A stretch of 64,000 bases of DNA from CAVVIG01 sp050249955 (GCA_050249955.1 JBFWPN010000002.1:124001-188000), one strand, 5' to 3'; shown: positions 32,931 through 41,947, counted from the first letter of the stretch. Notes: generated by a model from the letters alone, not told the origin. A program made the numbers and translations.

Positions 32931-34291
32931 TAGGCGCGAATCAGCGCCAGCACCTCGTCCCGCTTCTGCGCCATGAGCGCGGGCGTCTCGGCCTCGAGGT
33001 TCAGGCGGAGCAGCGGCTCGGTGTTCGACGCGCGCACGTTGAAGTGCCAGTCGGGATACTCGACCGAGATGCCGTCGAGATGATACTGGTTGCCGTCCGC
33101 GTACTTGGCGCCGATGTCGTCCAGCTTTCCGGGCACGTCCGCCATGCTCTTGAGCTTGGTGTTGATCTCGCCCGAGATGAAGTACTTCGCGCGCAGCGGC
33201 TCCAGCAGGTCGCGCAGGCTGAGCCCCTTCTTCGACATCAGCTCCAGGATCAGCAGGGCCGGGATGAAGCCGTTGTCCGCGAAGAAGTTGTCGCGGAAGT
33301 AGTAGTGCCCGGTCACCTCGCCGCCGAAGATGCCGTTGGTCTCGCGCATGCGGCGCTTGAAGAACGCATGGCCGACCCGGTTCATCAGGGAAGTCCCGCC
33401 GTACTTCGCGACGATGTCGCGCACGGCGTAGCTGGCGCGCAGGTCGTAGATGATCGTCGAACCCGGGTGCTTCAGGAGGAATGCCTCAGCCAGCAGCGCC
33501 GTGATGAAGTCGCCCGAGATGAACTCGCCGCTGCCGTCGATGAAGAAGCAGCGGTCGGCGTCACCGTCCCAGGCGATACCGATGTCGGCCTTCTCGGCGA
33601 TCACCCGCTCCGTGATGTCCACCCGGTTCTCGTCGATGAGCGGGTTCGCCTCGTGGTTCGGGAAGCGCCCGTCGATCTCGAAGCACAGGCGGGTGGTCCG
33701 GCAGGCGAGGCGCTCGAACAGCTTCGGCGCAACGAGGCCCCCCATGCCGCTGCCGGCATCGAGCACGCAGTTGAACGGCTTGATGATGGAGGGATCGATG
33801 AAGCTCATGACGTGGTCGACGTACGCATCCAGCGTGTCGGCCTGCGTCACCGTGCCGCGCGTCGCCGCCGGAGGCGGCACCGTGCCGCGTGTCACCATCT
33901 CGCGGATGTCCGAGATCCCTTCCTCGCCCGAGAGCGGAAAGGCCTCCCGGCGCACCATCTTCATGCCGTTGTACTGCTTCGGGTTGTGCGAGGCGGTCAC
34001 CATGACGCCGCCGTCGTGCCCGTCCTTCGCCACGGCGAAGTAGAGCATGTCGGTGGCAATCATCCCGTAGTCGACCACATCGCACCCCTGCGAGGTGGCG
34101 CCGTCGATGAATGCCGCCGCGACCGAGGGCGACGAGAGCCGCATGTCACGGCCGACGGCGATGCGCTTCGCCTTCAGGTAGGTCACGAATGCCGCGCCGA
34201 TGGCCCGGGCTGCGTCCTCGTTCACCTGATCCGGGTACGTGCCGCGGACGTCGTAGGCCTTGAAGATGTCAGGGTTGATCGCGCTCGCCAT
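32930..34291 (-). CDS. manB: Phosphomannomutase/phosphoglucomutase
   Basis: A 453-residue alpha-D-phosphohexomutase that interconverts hexose 6- and 1-phosphates for sugar-nucleotide synthesis. ATG 34291 is preceded by GGAG at a 7-nt spacing. The N-terminal FKAYDVRGTYPDQ, the phospho-serine loop TASHNPKQYNGMK (serine near residue 96), the Mg-binding DGDADR and the C-terminal phosphate-binding SNTEPLLR are all in place. With the downstream-lying nucleotidyltransferase it would make an NDP-hexose such as GDP-mannose. Confidence 0.92.
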   Translation of the reverse strand: MASAINPDIFKAYDVRGTYPDQVNEDAARAIGAAFVTYLKAKRIAVGRDMRLSSPSVAAAFIDGATSQGCDVVDYGMIATDMLYFAVAKDGHDGGVMVTASHNPKQYNGMKMVRREAFPLSGEEGISDIREMVTRGTVPPPAATRGTVTQADTLDAYVDHVMSFIDPSIIKPFNCVLDAGSGMGGLVAPKLFERLACRTTRLCFEIDGRFPNHEANPLIDENRVDITERVIAEKADIGIAWDGDADRCFFIDGSGEFISGDFITALLAEAFLLKHPGSTIIYDLRASYAVRDIVAKYGGTSLMNRVGHAFFKRRMRETNGIFGGEVTGHYYFRDNFFADNGFIPALLILELMSKKGLSLRDLLEPLRAKYFISGEINTKLKSMADVPGKLDDIGAKYADGNQYHLDGISVEYPDWHFNVRASNTEPLLRLNLEAETPALMAQKRDEVLALIRA

Positions 34292-34301
34292 GAATGCTCT
34301 C

Positions 34302-34370
34302 CAGATTGCTAATTGCCAACTTCCAGATCGCCAATCGACATCAGCGATTGGCATTCGGCGATTGGCAATG
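34302..34370. repeat. Cluster of short spacer repeats between manB and the nucleotidyltransferase gene
   Basis: This 69-nt stretch is built from ATTGCTAATTGCCAAC, ATCGCCAATC, ATCAGCGATTGGCATT and CGGCGATTGGCAAT. The words GATTGGC/GCCAATC recur on both strands, so it can fold. It is more AT-rich than the flanking genes and resembles nearby spacers at 32900 and 35429. Confidence 0.5.
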
Positions 34371-34371
34371 T

Positions 34372-35427
34372 TCAGAGTCTCGAAAAATCCGTGAGCACGG
34401 ATTTGTCCCCGAGCACGACGCCGTTGTCCAGCGACGCGCTCCGGCCGACGTGACAGTGGCGGCCCATGATCGAGTTCCGCACGACAGCCTCCTGACTGAC
34501 GCGCGAGCTGGACCAGAGGATCGACCGCTCGATGTTCGCGTGCTCCTCGATGTGGCACTGGCGGCCGACGACCGTGTAGGGGCCGATCCTCGCGCCCGCC
34601 TTGATCACCGCGCCATCATCGATGTAGCAGGGGCCCTCCACGACGGCGCCCTCCTCGACGCGGGCGTTCGGCGACACCCATGCCCGACCCGGCGCGCCGG
34701 CGAACGGCTGCGCCACGCACCGGCCGTCCATGATGTCGCGGTGCACCTGCGTGTACTTCTCCGGCGTGCCGATGTCGATCCAGTACCCGCGGTAGACATA
34801 GGCGACGAACGTCTCGCTGCGCTCGATGAGCGACGGGAAGAAGCTGCGCTCGATCGACCAGGGCTCACCCTTCGGGATCCGGTCGAACGTGTCGGGCTCC
34901 AGGATGTAGATGCCCGCGTTGATCGTGTCGCAGGTGATCTCGTCGTCCTTCGGCTTCTCGAGGAAGCGCAGGATGTTGCCCTCCGCGTCGGTCTCCACGA
35001 GGCCGTACGCCCGTGGGTTCTCGACGGGCGTGAGGACGATCGTGGCCTTCGCCTTGCGCTCGCGGTGGAGCTTCAGCACGGCGCCGAGGTCCACGTTGGT
35101 GAGCACGTCGCCGTTGAAGACGACGACCGACTCGTGCAGCGACTCGCCGGCGTAACGCACGGCGCCTGCCGTGCCGAGCGGTTCGGGCTCGACGACGTAG
35201 CGGATGTTCAGCCCGGCTTCACTGCCGTCGCCGAAGATCTCCTCGATCCGGCGCGGCTGGTAGTTGAGGCTGAGGATGACCTCGTCGATCTCCGGGACCT
35301 GCTTGAGGAGGTCGAGCTGGTAGTGAAGGAACGGCCGCTCGAAGATGGGCACGATCGGCTTCGGCGTGTGGATCGTCAGTGGTCGGAGGCGTGTGCCCTT
35401 GCCCCCCGCGAGCATGATCGCCTTCAT
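34372..35427 (-). CDS. Sugar-nucleotide pyrophosphorylase with left-handed beta-helix tail (mannose-1-P guanylyltransferase-like)
   Basis: A 351-residue NTP transferase: residues about 1-235 form the Rossmann-like domain with the signature LAGGKGTRLRPLT, a metal-binding Asp in FNGDVL, and EKP; the rest is a hexapeptide-repeat helix. It couples a hexose 1-phosphate to NTP. Substrate (GTP/mannose versus dTTP/glucose) is not certain; the neighbouring phosphomannomutase favours GDP-mannose. ATG 35427 fits the first beta strand better than the TTG two codons upstream. Confidence 0.88.
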   Translation of the reverse strand: MKAIMLAGGKGTRLRPLTIHTPKPIVPIFERPFLHYQLDLLKQVPEIDEVILSLNYQPRRIEEIFGDGSEAGLNIRYVVEPEPLGTAGAVRYAGESLHESVVVFNGDVLTNVDLGAVLKLHRERKAKATIVLTPVENPRAYGLVETDAEGNILRFLEKPKDDEITCDTINAGIYILEPDTFDRIPKGEPWSIERSFFPSLIERSETFVAYVYRGYWIDIGTPEKYTQVHRDIMDGRCVAQPFAGAPGRAWVSPNARVEEGAVVEGPCYIDDGAVIKAGARIGPYTVVGRQCHIEEHANIERSILWSSSRVSQEAVVRNSIMGRHCHVGRSASLDNGVVLGDKSVLTDFSRL

Positions 35428-35428
35428 A

Positions 35429-35441
35429 GGCAATCAGCGAT
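35429..35441. repeat. Short copy of the GGCAATCAGCGAT spacer repeat
   Basis: GGCAATCAGCGAT just upstream of the nucleotidyltransferase start and in the divergent gap to pgsA; it matches the copies at 32900 and 34340. Confidence 0.4.
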
Positions 35442-35447
35442 GTTATC

Positions 35448-36023
35448 ATGCACACCGCCCACATGAACCTCCCGAACTCCCTGTCGGTCACGCGGATCTT
35501 CCTCGTGCCGCTGCTCGTGGTGGTGCTGCTCACCAAGTTCGAAGGCCGCATGATCTTCGGGGTGCGCAAGGAGCTCGTGGGCGCCGCCATCTTCGGCATA
35601 GCCTCGCTCACCGACTGGCTCGATGGATACCTGGCCCGCCGTCGTGGCCAGGTCACCGCGCTCGGCCAGTTCATCGACCCCTTCGCCGACAAGCTGCTGA
35701 CGATCGCTGCCTTCATCTCGCTGGTGCAGATGGACCTTGCGCCGGCGTGGATGGTCGCCATCATCATCGGCCGCGAGTTCGCCGTGACAGCCCTGCGCTC
35801 GCTGGCACACGCGCGTGGAGCGGCCATGCCGGCGTCCCCGCTGGGCAAGATCAAGATGGTGGCGCAGATTGTCGCGATCCTGGCGCTGATCCTCGGGAAG
35901 GATCACCTGCACCAGTTCGTCATCATCGGGCAGGTCGCGCTGTGGGTGGTGGTAGCGACGGCGCTGATCTCGGCGGCCGACTACTTCCGGCGCTTCGGGA
36001 AGTTCCTCATCCCCAAGGCCTAG
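35448..36023 (+). CDS. pgsA: CDP-diacylglycerol-glycerol-3-phosphate 3-phosphatidyltransferase
   Basis: First committed step of phosphatidylglycerol/cardiolipin synthesis, in the inner membrane. The 191-residue length and several TM helices fit PgsA. The CDP-alcohol phosphotransferase motif DGYLAR...GQFIDPFADK, with its three aspartates in order, is intact. N-terminal NLPNSLSVTRI is typical; ATG 35463 is an equally likely start. It converges with bamD, 12 nt apart. Confidence 0.95.
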   Translation: MHTAHMNLPNSLSVTRIFLVPLLVVVLLTKFEGRMIFGVRKELVGAAIFGIASLTDWLDGYLARRRGQVTALGQFIDPFADKLLTIAAFISLVQMDLAPAWMVAIIIGREFAVTALRSLAHARGAAMPASPLGKIKMVAQIVAILALILGKDHLHQFVIIGQVALWVVVATALISAADYFRRFGKFLIPKA

Positions 36024-36035
36024 CCGGCCCCTCGG

Positions 36036-36872
36036 TCAGGACTTCTTGGCTGCGGTCGTTGTCGGCGCGCCGTCGGCCGGCGGCGCGTTCTTGATTTCGT
36101 CGATCCGCTTCCTCGCCTGCTCCAGGTACTCGCTCTGCTCGAACTCGGTGACCAGCTTCTCGTAGATCGGCAGGGCCTCCGCCTTGCGGTTCACCTGCAT
36201 CAGCGACTCGCCCAGGTAGAAATACGCGCCGTCACGTCCGGTGTACTCGGGGTCGTCCTTCAGCAGCGTGGAGAGCCGGTCGATGGCGCCGGGATACCAG
36301 CGGATGCGCCAGTAGAACCGCCCCACCTCGAACTCGGCCTCGCCGAGCCGGTCCTTGGCCTCGCGCAGGTGCTGCTTCACCTCGGGGAGCAGGGCGCTGT
36401 TCGGGTAGCGGACCAGGAACGTCTGGAACTCGCGGATTGCCTCGCGGGTTTCGGTCTGGTCGCGCTGGGCCGCGCGCATCTGGCGGAAGTGCCCGAGGCC
36501 GATCTTGTACTGCGCGTAGTCGGCACGCGGGTGGGTCGGGTAGAAGGAGAGGAACTCCTGGAACTCGGCGATGGCCAGCACCAGCGCCTCGGATGACCCC
36601 TCGCCGAGGTAGGTGTCGCCGATCCCGAGCTTGGCATCTGGCCGGACGGGACTCTGGGTATAGGTCTCCGTGACCTGCTTGTAGAACTCGCGAGCCGTCA
36701 GCCATTTCTTGCGCTCGAGCATCTCGTTGCCGCGCTCGAACAGGAACTGATCGGGCTGGGTCGTGCCCGGCGGCAGCGCGCGCCGGCCGCCACCCGAGGC
36801 ACATGCCGAGACGAGCGCCGCGAGCAGGACGATCGCCGTGACGGACGTGCGGCGAAAGACAGAAGACATCAT
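36036..36872 (-). CDS. bamD: Outer-membrane assembly lipoprotein BamD
   Basis: A 278-residue TPR lipoprotein of the BAM complex that folds outer-membrane proteins. Lipobox LVSAC with Cys24 follows a TM-like signal. TPR-like repeats run through FLFERGNEMLERKKWLTAREFYKQV and on, ending with a Lys-rich tail. The ATG at 36872 shares one base with the stop of the upstream epimerase gene (TGATG). As the last gene of the nine-gene run it links envelope assembly with sugar and translation genes. Confidence 0.88.
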   Translation of the reverse strand: MMSSVFRRTSVTAIVLLAALVSACASGGGRRALPPGTTQPDQFLFERGNEMLERKKWLTAREFYKQVTETYTQSPVRPDAKLGIGDTYLGEGSSEALVLAIAEFQEFLSFYPTHPRADYAQYKIGLGHFRQMRAAQRDQTETREAIREFQTFLVRYPNSALLPEVKQHLREAKDRLGEAEFEVGRFYWRIRWYPGAIDRLSTLLKDDPEYTGRDGAYFYLGESLMQVNRKAEALPIYEKLVTEFEQSEYLEQARKRIDEIKNAPPADGAPTTTAAKKS

Positions 36873-37810
36873 CACAGGATTTGGGTCAGCCACGCATGTT
36901 CCGCGGCCAGTCCGCGCTCGAGATCGAACTTCGGCGCAAAGGCCAGGTCGGCGCGGGCCAGCTCGGTGGCGGCGTAGGTGTGCCGCATGTCGCCCTTCTG
37001 GGCCGCCTCGCGCGCAATGACCGGTGGCTTCCCGGCGACGCGCCCGATGATCTCCAGCACGTGGTTCAGCGAGACCCGCGACCCTCCGCCGATATTGTAA
37101 ACCCGCCCCGCCACGCCTCGCTCCGCTGCGGCGATGTTGGCATCCACGATGTCCTCGATGAAGGTGAAGTCCCTCGTCTGTTCGCCGTCGCCGTAGACGG
37201 CAATCGGCTGACCGAGGATCGTGGCCCGCAGGAACTTGTGGAAGCCCATGTCCGGGCGCTGCCGCGGGCCATACACCGTGAAGTACCGCAGCGACACGGT
37301 CGGGACGCCGTAGTTCACGAAGTAGAGGTAGCACAGCTGCTCGGCTGCCAGCTTGCTCACGCCGTAGGGTGAGACCGGCTGGGGCAGGGCGTCCTCCCGC
37401 ATCGGCATCTGCACGAGGTCGCCATACACGGATGAACTCGATGCGTAGACGAGCCGCTCGATGCCCGAGCCGACGCACGCCTCGAGAAGCCGCTGCGTCG
37501 CCTCGATGTTGTTCGTCGTATAGATGTCGAAGTCGCGCCCCCAGCTCTTGCGCACGCCAGCCTGCGCCGCCTGGTGAAAGACGTGCGTGCGGTCGGCCAG
37601 CAGCGCCTTCAGGTCCAGATCCTGGACCCTCGCCTCCAGGAACTGGAAGTTCGGCGCCGTCCGCAGGAACGCTAGGTTCCGCTCCTTGTACTCGCGCGGG
37701 TAGTAGTCGGTGAAGCAGTCGATGCCGACGACGTGGTGACCGCCGCGGACGAGCCGCTCGGCCAGGGTGGACCCGATGAATCCGGCAACGCCGGTGATGA
37801 GTGCCTTCAT
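36872..37810 (-). CDS. NAD-dependent sugar-nucleotide epimerase (UDP-glucuronate/UDP-glucose 4-epimerase-like)
   Basis: A 312-residue extended SDR. The NAD motif GVAGFIGS starts at residue 7; the catalytic YGVSK and the upstream SSSSVYG serine/threonine are intact; LRYFTVYGPRQRPDM matches UDP-glucuronate epimerases closely. It supplies an epimerised nucleotide sugar for surface polysaccharide. ATG overlaps the thioesterase stop by 4 nt (ATGA). Confidence 0.9.
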   Translation of the reverse strand: MKALITGVAGFIGSTLAERLVRGGHHVVGIDCFTDYYPREYKERNLAFLRTAPNFQFLEARVQDLDLKALLADRTHVFHQAAQAGVRKSWGRDFDIYTTNNIEATQRLLEACVGSGIERLVYASSSSVYGDLVQMPMREDALPQPVSPYGVSKLAAEQLCYLYFVNYGVPTVSLRYFTVYGPRQRPDMGFHKFLRATILGQPIAVYGDGEQTRDFTFIEDIVDANIAAAERGVAGRVYNIGGGSRVSLNHVLEIIGRVAGKPPVIAREAAQKGDMRHTYAATELARADLAFAPKFDLERGLAAEHAWLTQIL

Positions 37811-38214
37811 GCGCCTTGTGGGAAAATCGCGACCACCCGCGAGGGAAGCCGGCGTGGCCGTCCCGCCGGGTCGAGGCAGGCGTGGACGGTATGACCCTCC
37901 GCCAGCGTTGCCCCGTCCATCAGCCGAACCACCTGATAGTCGAACCGGACGCGCACCGGGGACAGCAGCGTCCCACGCGCCCGGATATCCAGTTCGTCAT
38001 CGTATCGCGCCGACTGCCGGTAGGCACAGTGCGCTTCAGTCACCGGAAGGCCGAACCCCTCGGCTTCCATCTCCCTGTACGTCCATCCGGCCTGCCGCAG
38101 CCATTCCGTGCGGCCCACTTCGAACCAGACCAGGTAGTTGGCGTAGTACACCACGCCCATCTTGTCGGTCTCGGCGTACCGCACCCGAACCTGGCATGAC
38201 GACCCGACGCTCAA
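37807..38214 (-). CDS. Hot-dog-fold acyl-CoA thioesterase (YbgC / 4-hydroxybenzoyl-CoA thioesterase family)
   Basis: A 135-residue hot-dog protein. The family signature YAETDKMGVVYYANY, with catalytic Asp17, is near the N-terminus, and the length matches YbgC. The start is probably TTG 38214, overlapping the rpe stop (TTGA); no ATG or GTG fits better before the first strand. YbgC proteins hydrolyse acyl-CoA and often travel with Tol/Pal genes; here the neighbours are rpe, an epimerase and bamD. Confidence 0.85.
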   Translation of the reverse strand: MSVGSSCQVRVRYAETDKMGVVYYANYLVWFEVGRTEWLRQAGWTYREMEAEGFGLPVTEAHCAYRQSARYDDELDIRARGTLLSPVRVRFDYQVVRLMDGATLAEGHTVHACLDPAGRPRRLPSRVVAIFPQGA

Positions 38215-38900
38215 CGGGCGTGGCTTTCCGCGGTGAGCGCGCCGTTGGCCAGCGCCTTCAGCTCGCGGGTGGCCTGCTCCGGATCGGGCGTGCCGAAGAT
38301 GGCATTCCCGGCCACCAGGATGCGTGCGCCGGCCGCCACGACCCGCGCGGCCGTCTTCATGTCGATGCCGCCATCGATCTCGATGGGGGCCGCCGTATTG
38401 CCCGAGCGATCCAGCAGGGCACGTACGGCTGCCACTTTGGACTCTGCCCGCGGGATGAAAGTCTGGCCGCCGAAGCCGGGGTTCACCGACATGATGAGCA
38501 CGAAGTCCACGTCGCCCGCGATCTCCTCGATGGCACTGACTGGCGTGGAGGGGTTCAGCACGACCCCGGCCTTCACGCCAAGTGCCTTGATGGCGTGCAC
38601 CGTCCGGTGCAGGTGGGGCAGCACCTCGACGTGCACGGACAGCATCGAGGCGCCGGCCGCGGCAAATGCCTCGATGTAGCGGTCCGGCTCCGAGATCATG
38701 AGGTGCACGTCGAGCGGTCGCGTGGCCACGCGCTTGAGCGCCTTGACGACGGGCGGACCGATGGTGATGTTCGGGACGAAGTGGCCGTCCATCACGTCGA
38801 CGTGGATCAGGTCGGCACCCGCGCGTTCGACGCGCTCGATAGCCTCGCCGAGCGCCGCGAAGTCGGCGGACAGAATGGAGGGGGCAATCTGGACGTTCAC
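38211..38900 (-). CDS. rpe: Ribulose-phosphate 3-epimerase
   Basis: A 229-residue TIM barrel that interconverts ribulose 5-P and xylulose 5-P. Metal/active-site motifs HVDVMDGHFVPN, HLMI, MSVNPGFGGQ and EIDGGI are all present. ATG 38900 overlaps the stop of the PASTA gene (ATGA). Its place next to a PASTA gene and downstream of def-fmt-rsmB recalls the Firmicutes prkC locus. Confidence 0.96.
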   Translation of the reverse strand: MNVQIAPSILSADFAALGEAIERVERAGADLIHVDVMDGHFVPNITIGPPVVKALKRVATRPLDVHLMISEPDRYIEAFAAAGASMLSVHVEVLPHLHRTVHAIKALGVKAGVVLNPSTPVSAIEEIAGDVDFVLIMSVNPGFGGQTFIPRAESKVAAVRALLDRSGNTAAPIEIDGGIDMKTAARVVAAGARILVAGNAIFGTPDPEQATRELKALANGALTAESHAR

Positions 38901-39619
38901 CTGCTGACCTCGATCGAAATCGGTTCGCCGGGAGCCACCTGGAACCCGGCCTGCGGGCTCTGCCGCAGCACGACGCCGGCCGCCACGCCGGGGTACGGAG
39001 ACGATGCCACCACCGCCACGCGGAAGCCGCGCTGGCGCAGCAGCGTGGCTGCACGTTCACCGTTCACGCCAATGAGGTCCGGCATGACGTAGTTGCTCGC
39101 CTGTTCCGCCCGGTTCACCAGCAGCGCGACCTTCGCCCCGGGGCTGTTCGGCGGCGGGTCCTGCGCCACGATCAGGTCCGAGGCGAACGAGGCGGAACGG
39201 ATCTCGGACACCGTCGCATCGTCCAGCCCATCCTGGGCCAGCCGCATCTGGGCCGTGCGCTCGCTCTCGCCGGTCAGTGGCGGAATAGTGGCGGCCCGCG
39301 CGCCGGCGCTGAGCCACAGCCGCACGCTGCGCTGCTCGCGCGACAGGGTGCCGGGCGGGGGATCCTGGGCCAGCACGCGTCCGGCCGGAATCCGCGGGTC
39401 CGGTCGTCGGGCGTCGTCGAGCCGCACCCCGAGACCGAGCTCCGCGGCGATGGCCGTGGCCTCGTTCGCCGTCCGGTTGATCAGATTCGGCACCTGGACC
39501 TCGCGGGCCCGCAGTGCCACGCGCATTGCCGCGGCAGCAAACAGCAGGTAGGTGGCGCCGAGCGCGCCCACCAGCAGCAGCAACTTACCCGCGCCCCAGA
39601 CGCGGGACTTGAAGGCCAT
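38897..39619 (-). CDS. Membrane-anchored PASTA-domain protein without a kinase domain
   Basis: A 240-residue protein. An N-terminal signal-anchor (about 12-35, LLLLVGALGATYLLF) is followed by three PASTA repeats (about 42-105, 106-172, 173-240), each opening with a VPNL/IPPL/MPDL-type start and ending in an LxV-type strand. PASTA domains bind peptidoglycan/muropeptides, usually as the sensor of Ser/Thr kinases such as PrkC. No kinase domain exists here. It lies between rsmB and rpe, the exact place prkC holds in Firmicutes. It probably senses or binds cell wall; partner unknown. Confidence 0.9.
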   Translation of the reverse strand: MAFKSRVWGAGKLLLLVGALGATYLLFAAAAMRVALRAREVQVPNLINRTANEATAIAAELGLGVRLDDARRPDPRIPAGRVLAQDPPPGTLSREQRSVRLWLSAGARAATIPPLTGESERTAQMRLAQDGLDDATVSEIRSASFASDLIVAQDPPPNSPGAKVALLVNRAEQASNYVMPDLIGVNGERAATLLRQRGFRVAVVASSPYPGVAAGVVLRQSPQAGFQVAPGEPISIEVSR

Positions 39620-39635
39620 TGACCGGGAAAGCGTA

Positions 39636-40994
39636 CTACAACTGCCGTGACCGCTCGAACACAGCCCCGAAGAACAGTTCGAGCCCATGGCGGTCCGGCT
39701 CGGTGCGCAGGTGACCCGCACGGTCCACCAGTTCAGGGCGGATCGCCGGGTGCGCCTCGTTGGCCCGGACGGCGTGGAATGCCGGGTGACTCGCCAGGAA
39801 CGCCGTTGCGACCTCCTCGTTCTCCTCCGGCTCGCTGGAGCAGGTGGCGTAGATGAGCCGCCCGCCCGGGGCGACGACGTCCGCCGCATGCGCCAGCATG
39901 CGGCGCTGCGCAGCCGCGAGCAGCGGCAGCGAACTCGCTTCGCGCCGCCACCTGATGTCCGGATCGCGCCTCAGCGTGCCCAGGCCCGAGCAGGGAGCGT
40001 CGACGATGACGGTCGAGAACACCTGGCGGAAGGGGAGCGGGTGCGTCAGGTCCGCCTGCACCAGGCGCACGCGGCTGGCACCCGTGAGCGCCACCGTGCG
40101 CTGGAGCAACCGCATGCGGCGGTCGCGCACGTCACACGCCACGAGCATCTCCGTCCCCGACAGTGTGGCGGCGATGGCGGTGGCCTTGCCGCCAGGCGAC
40201 GCGCAGGCGTCGAGGACCAGCGGCCCCGGTGCCGGGCCGGCCAGCAGCGCCACGATCTGCGACGCTTCATCCTGCACCACGAAGGTGCCGCGTTCGGCCT
40301 CGGCCCTCAGGTTGCCGTGTGACACGACGACGGCCTCGGGCGCCCATGTGGCCGGCGAGGCCTCGAGGTCCAGCGCCTCGAGCGTGCGTAGGAGCGCCTC
40401 ACGGTCCGTCTGCAGCCGGTTGGCGCGCAGCGTCAGCGGCGCAGGCCGGTTGTTGAACGTTGCCCACGCCTCCGCCCGCTCCAACCCCACCCGGTCCAGC
40501 CACCGCGCAACCAGCCAGCGCGGATGCGAGAGGGTGGTCGACAGGTAGTCGAGCGCGGCGTCCCGGTCGTCGGACGTTGCTGGCCTCGGGGGCAGGGTCA
40601 ACTGCCCCCGGCTTCGAGAGATGCTCCGAAGGACGGCATTGACGAACCCGGAGGCGCTCTTCTTGCCTGCCTTCTTCGTCAACTGCACGCCGTCGTCCAC
40701 GACGGCCGATACCGGCACGCGGGTGAGGTGCAGCAGCTGGTAGAGGCTCAGCCGGAGGACCTCGACCACTTCAGGATCCAGTCGAGCGACAGGACGTTTC
40801 GCCGCGTGGGCGATCAGGTGATCGAGTGCGGCCCGCCAGCGGAGCGTGCCGGTGGCGATGTCCGTGGCCAGCGCCCGGTCGCGGTCGTCGTCGAGCGATT
40901 CCCGGATGGACGCCACGGCCGAGGGAAGGTCGGCACGGCCGGTCGAGACGCGGCGCAGGATGTCGTACGCCGCGATCCGCGCAGGCGCGATCAT
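39636..40994 (-). CDS. rsmB: 16S rRNA (cytosine-967-C5) methyltransferase
   Basis: A 452-residue enzyme. An N-terminal NusB-like RNA-binding domain (about 1-140, AYDILRRVSTGRADL) precedes the SAM-dependent domain with DACASPGGKATAIA, DAPCSGLGTLRRDPD (the DAPC cysteine) and the second catalytic Cys in YATCSSEPEEN. ATG 40994 overlaps the fmt stop by 4 nt (ATGA). Length equals E. coli RsmB. Confidence 0.95.
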   Translation of the reverse strand: MIAPARIAAYDILRRVSTGRADLPSAVASIRESLDDDRDRALATDIATGTLRWRAALDHLIAHAAKRPVARLDPEVVEVLRLSLYQLLHLTRVPVSAVVDDGVQLTKKAGKKSASGFVNAVLRSISRSRGQLTLPPRPATSDDRDAALDYLSTTLSHPRWLVARWLDRVGLERAEAWATFNNRPAPLTLRANRLQTDREALLRTLEALDLEASPATWAPEAVVVSHGNLRAEAERGTFVVQDEASQIVALLAGPAPGPLVLDACASPGGKATAIAATLSGTEMLVACDVRDRRMRLLQRTVALTGASRVRLVQADLTHPLPFRQVFSTVIVDAPCSGLGTLRRDPDIRWRREASSLPLLAAAQRRMLAHAADVVAPGGRLIYATCSSEPEENEEVATAFLASHPAFHAVRANEAHPAIRPELVDRAGHLRTEPDRHGLELFFGAVFERSRQL

Positions 40995-41947
40995 GGTGCG
41001 GGTGCGAAGCGCTGGCCGGCCGCCAGCTTCCGGCCGGCGAGGAACTCCCTGGTGTGCGTCGCGCGTCGACCTTCCGCCTGCAACTCGGTGAGCTGCAGCG
41101 TGCCCGCACCCGTGGCCACGTGCAGGTCGTCGCCATGGGCGAGCACGATGGTTCCCGGGGCGGCGCCCGGATCTGCGGCAACCCACCGGGTGCGCCACAG
41201 GATGAGCCGCTGGCCGTCCACGTAGGTGAACGCATGCGGCCACGGATGCAGGCCGCGAACCTGGTTGTGGATCTCGCCGGCCGGCCTCGACCAGTCGATG
41301 GCTCCGTCCTCCTTCGACAGCCTCGCGGCGTAGGTGACCAGGGCTTCGTCCTGCGGCTCCTCGTCCACCGGCCCTACGGCGAGTCGATCCAGCGTCTGTA
41401 CCAGGAGCGCGGCGCCCAGGCTGGCGAGATCGCGCTCGACCTCGTCACTCGTGTCGTCTGGACCGATCGGACGTTCGACCCGCGCCATCATGCCGCCCGC
41501 ATCGAGGGCGCGCACGACGCGCATGATCGTCACGCCGGTGACCGCATCGCCCGCGATGACCGACCGATGGACCGGTGCGGCACCGCGCCACCGTGGCAGG
41601 AGGGAGGCGTGCACGTTGATCATGCCCAGGCGCGGGATGTCGAGTACGGTCTGCGAGAGGATCTTCCCGAAGGCGGCGACCACGCCGATGTCGGCACCGA
41701 GGGCGCGCAACTCGTCGATCGTCGCGGGGTCCCTCAGCGTGACCGGTTGCAGGACCGGGAGCTGATGCTCGCGGGCGCGGGCCTTCACCGGCGCATGGGT
41801 CTCCTTCTGGCCGCGTCCACGCGGCCTGTCCGGCTGCGTGACGACGCCGACGACGGTGTGGCGGGATGCCAGGATTGCGTCGAGCGTGGGGACGGCGAAC
41901 TGCGGCGTCCCCATGAAGAGCACCTTCAGTCCGGGGACGGTCACCAC
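40991..41947 (-). CDS. fmt: Methionyl-tRNA formyltransferase
   Basis: Formylates initiator Met-tRNA using 10-formyl-THF. The 318-residue length is typical. The N-terminal FMGTPQFAVPTL, the catalytic stretch HASLLPRWRGAAPV and the C-terminal OB-like domain are intact. The GTG start at 41947 overlaps the 3' end of def by 7 nt, so expression is coupled to the deformylase that later removes the formyl group. Confidence 0.97.
   Translation of the reverse strand: MVTVPGLKVLFMGTPQFAVPTLDAILASRHTVVGVVTQPDRPRGRGQKETHAPVKARAREHQLPVLQPVTLRDPATIDELRALGADIGVVAAFGKILSQTVLDIPRLGMINVHASLLPRWRGAAPVHRSVIAGDAVTGVTIMRVVRALDAGGMMARVERPIGPDDTSDEVERDLASLGAALLVQTLDRLAVGPVDEEPQDEALVTYAARLSKEDGAIDWSRPAGEIHNQVRGLHPWPHAFTYVDGQRLILWRTRWVAADPGAAPGTIVLAHGDDLHVATGAGTLQLTELQAEGRRATHTREFLAGRKLAAGQRFAPAP

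Noticed and set aside
34302..34370. Short clustered repeats considered as a CRISPR array
   Set aside because: Repeat units are unequal, overlapping and about 14 nt; no regular spacers and no cas genes.
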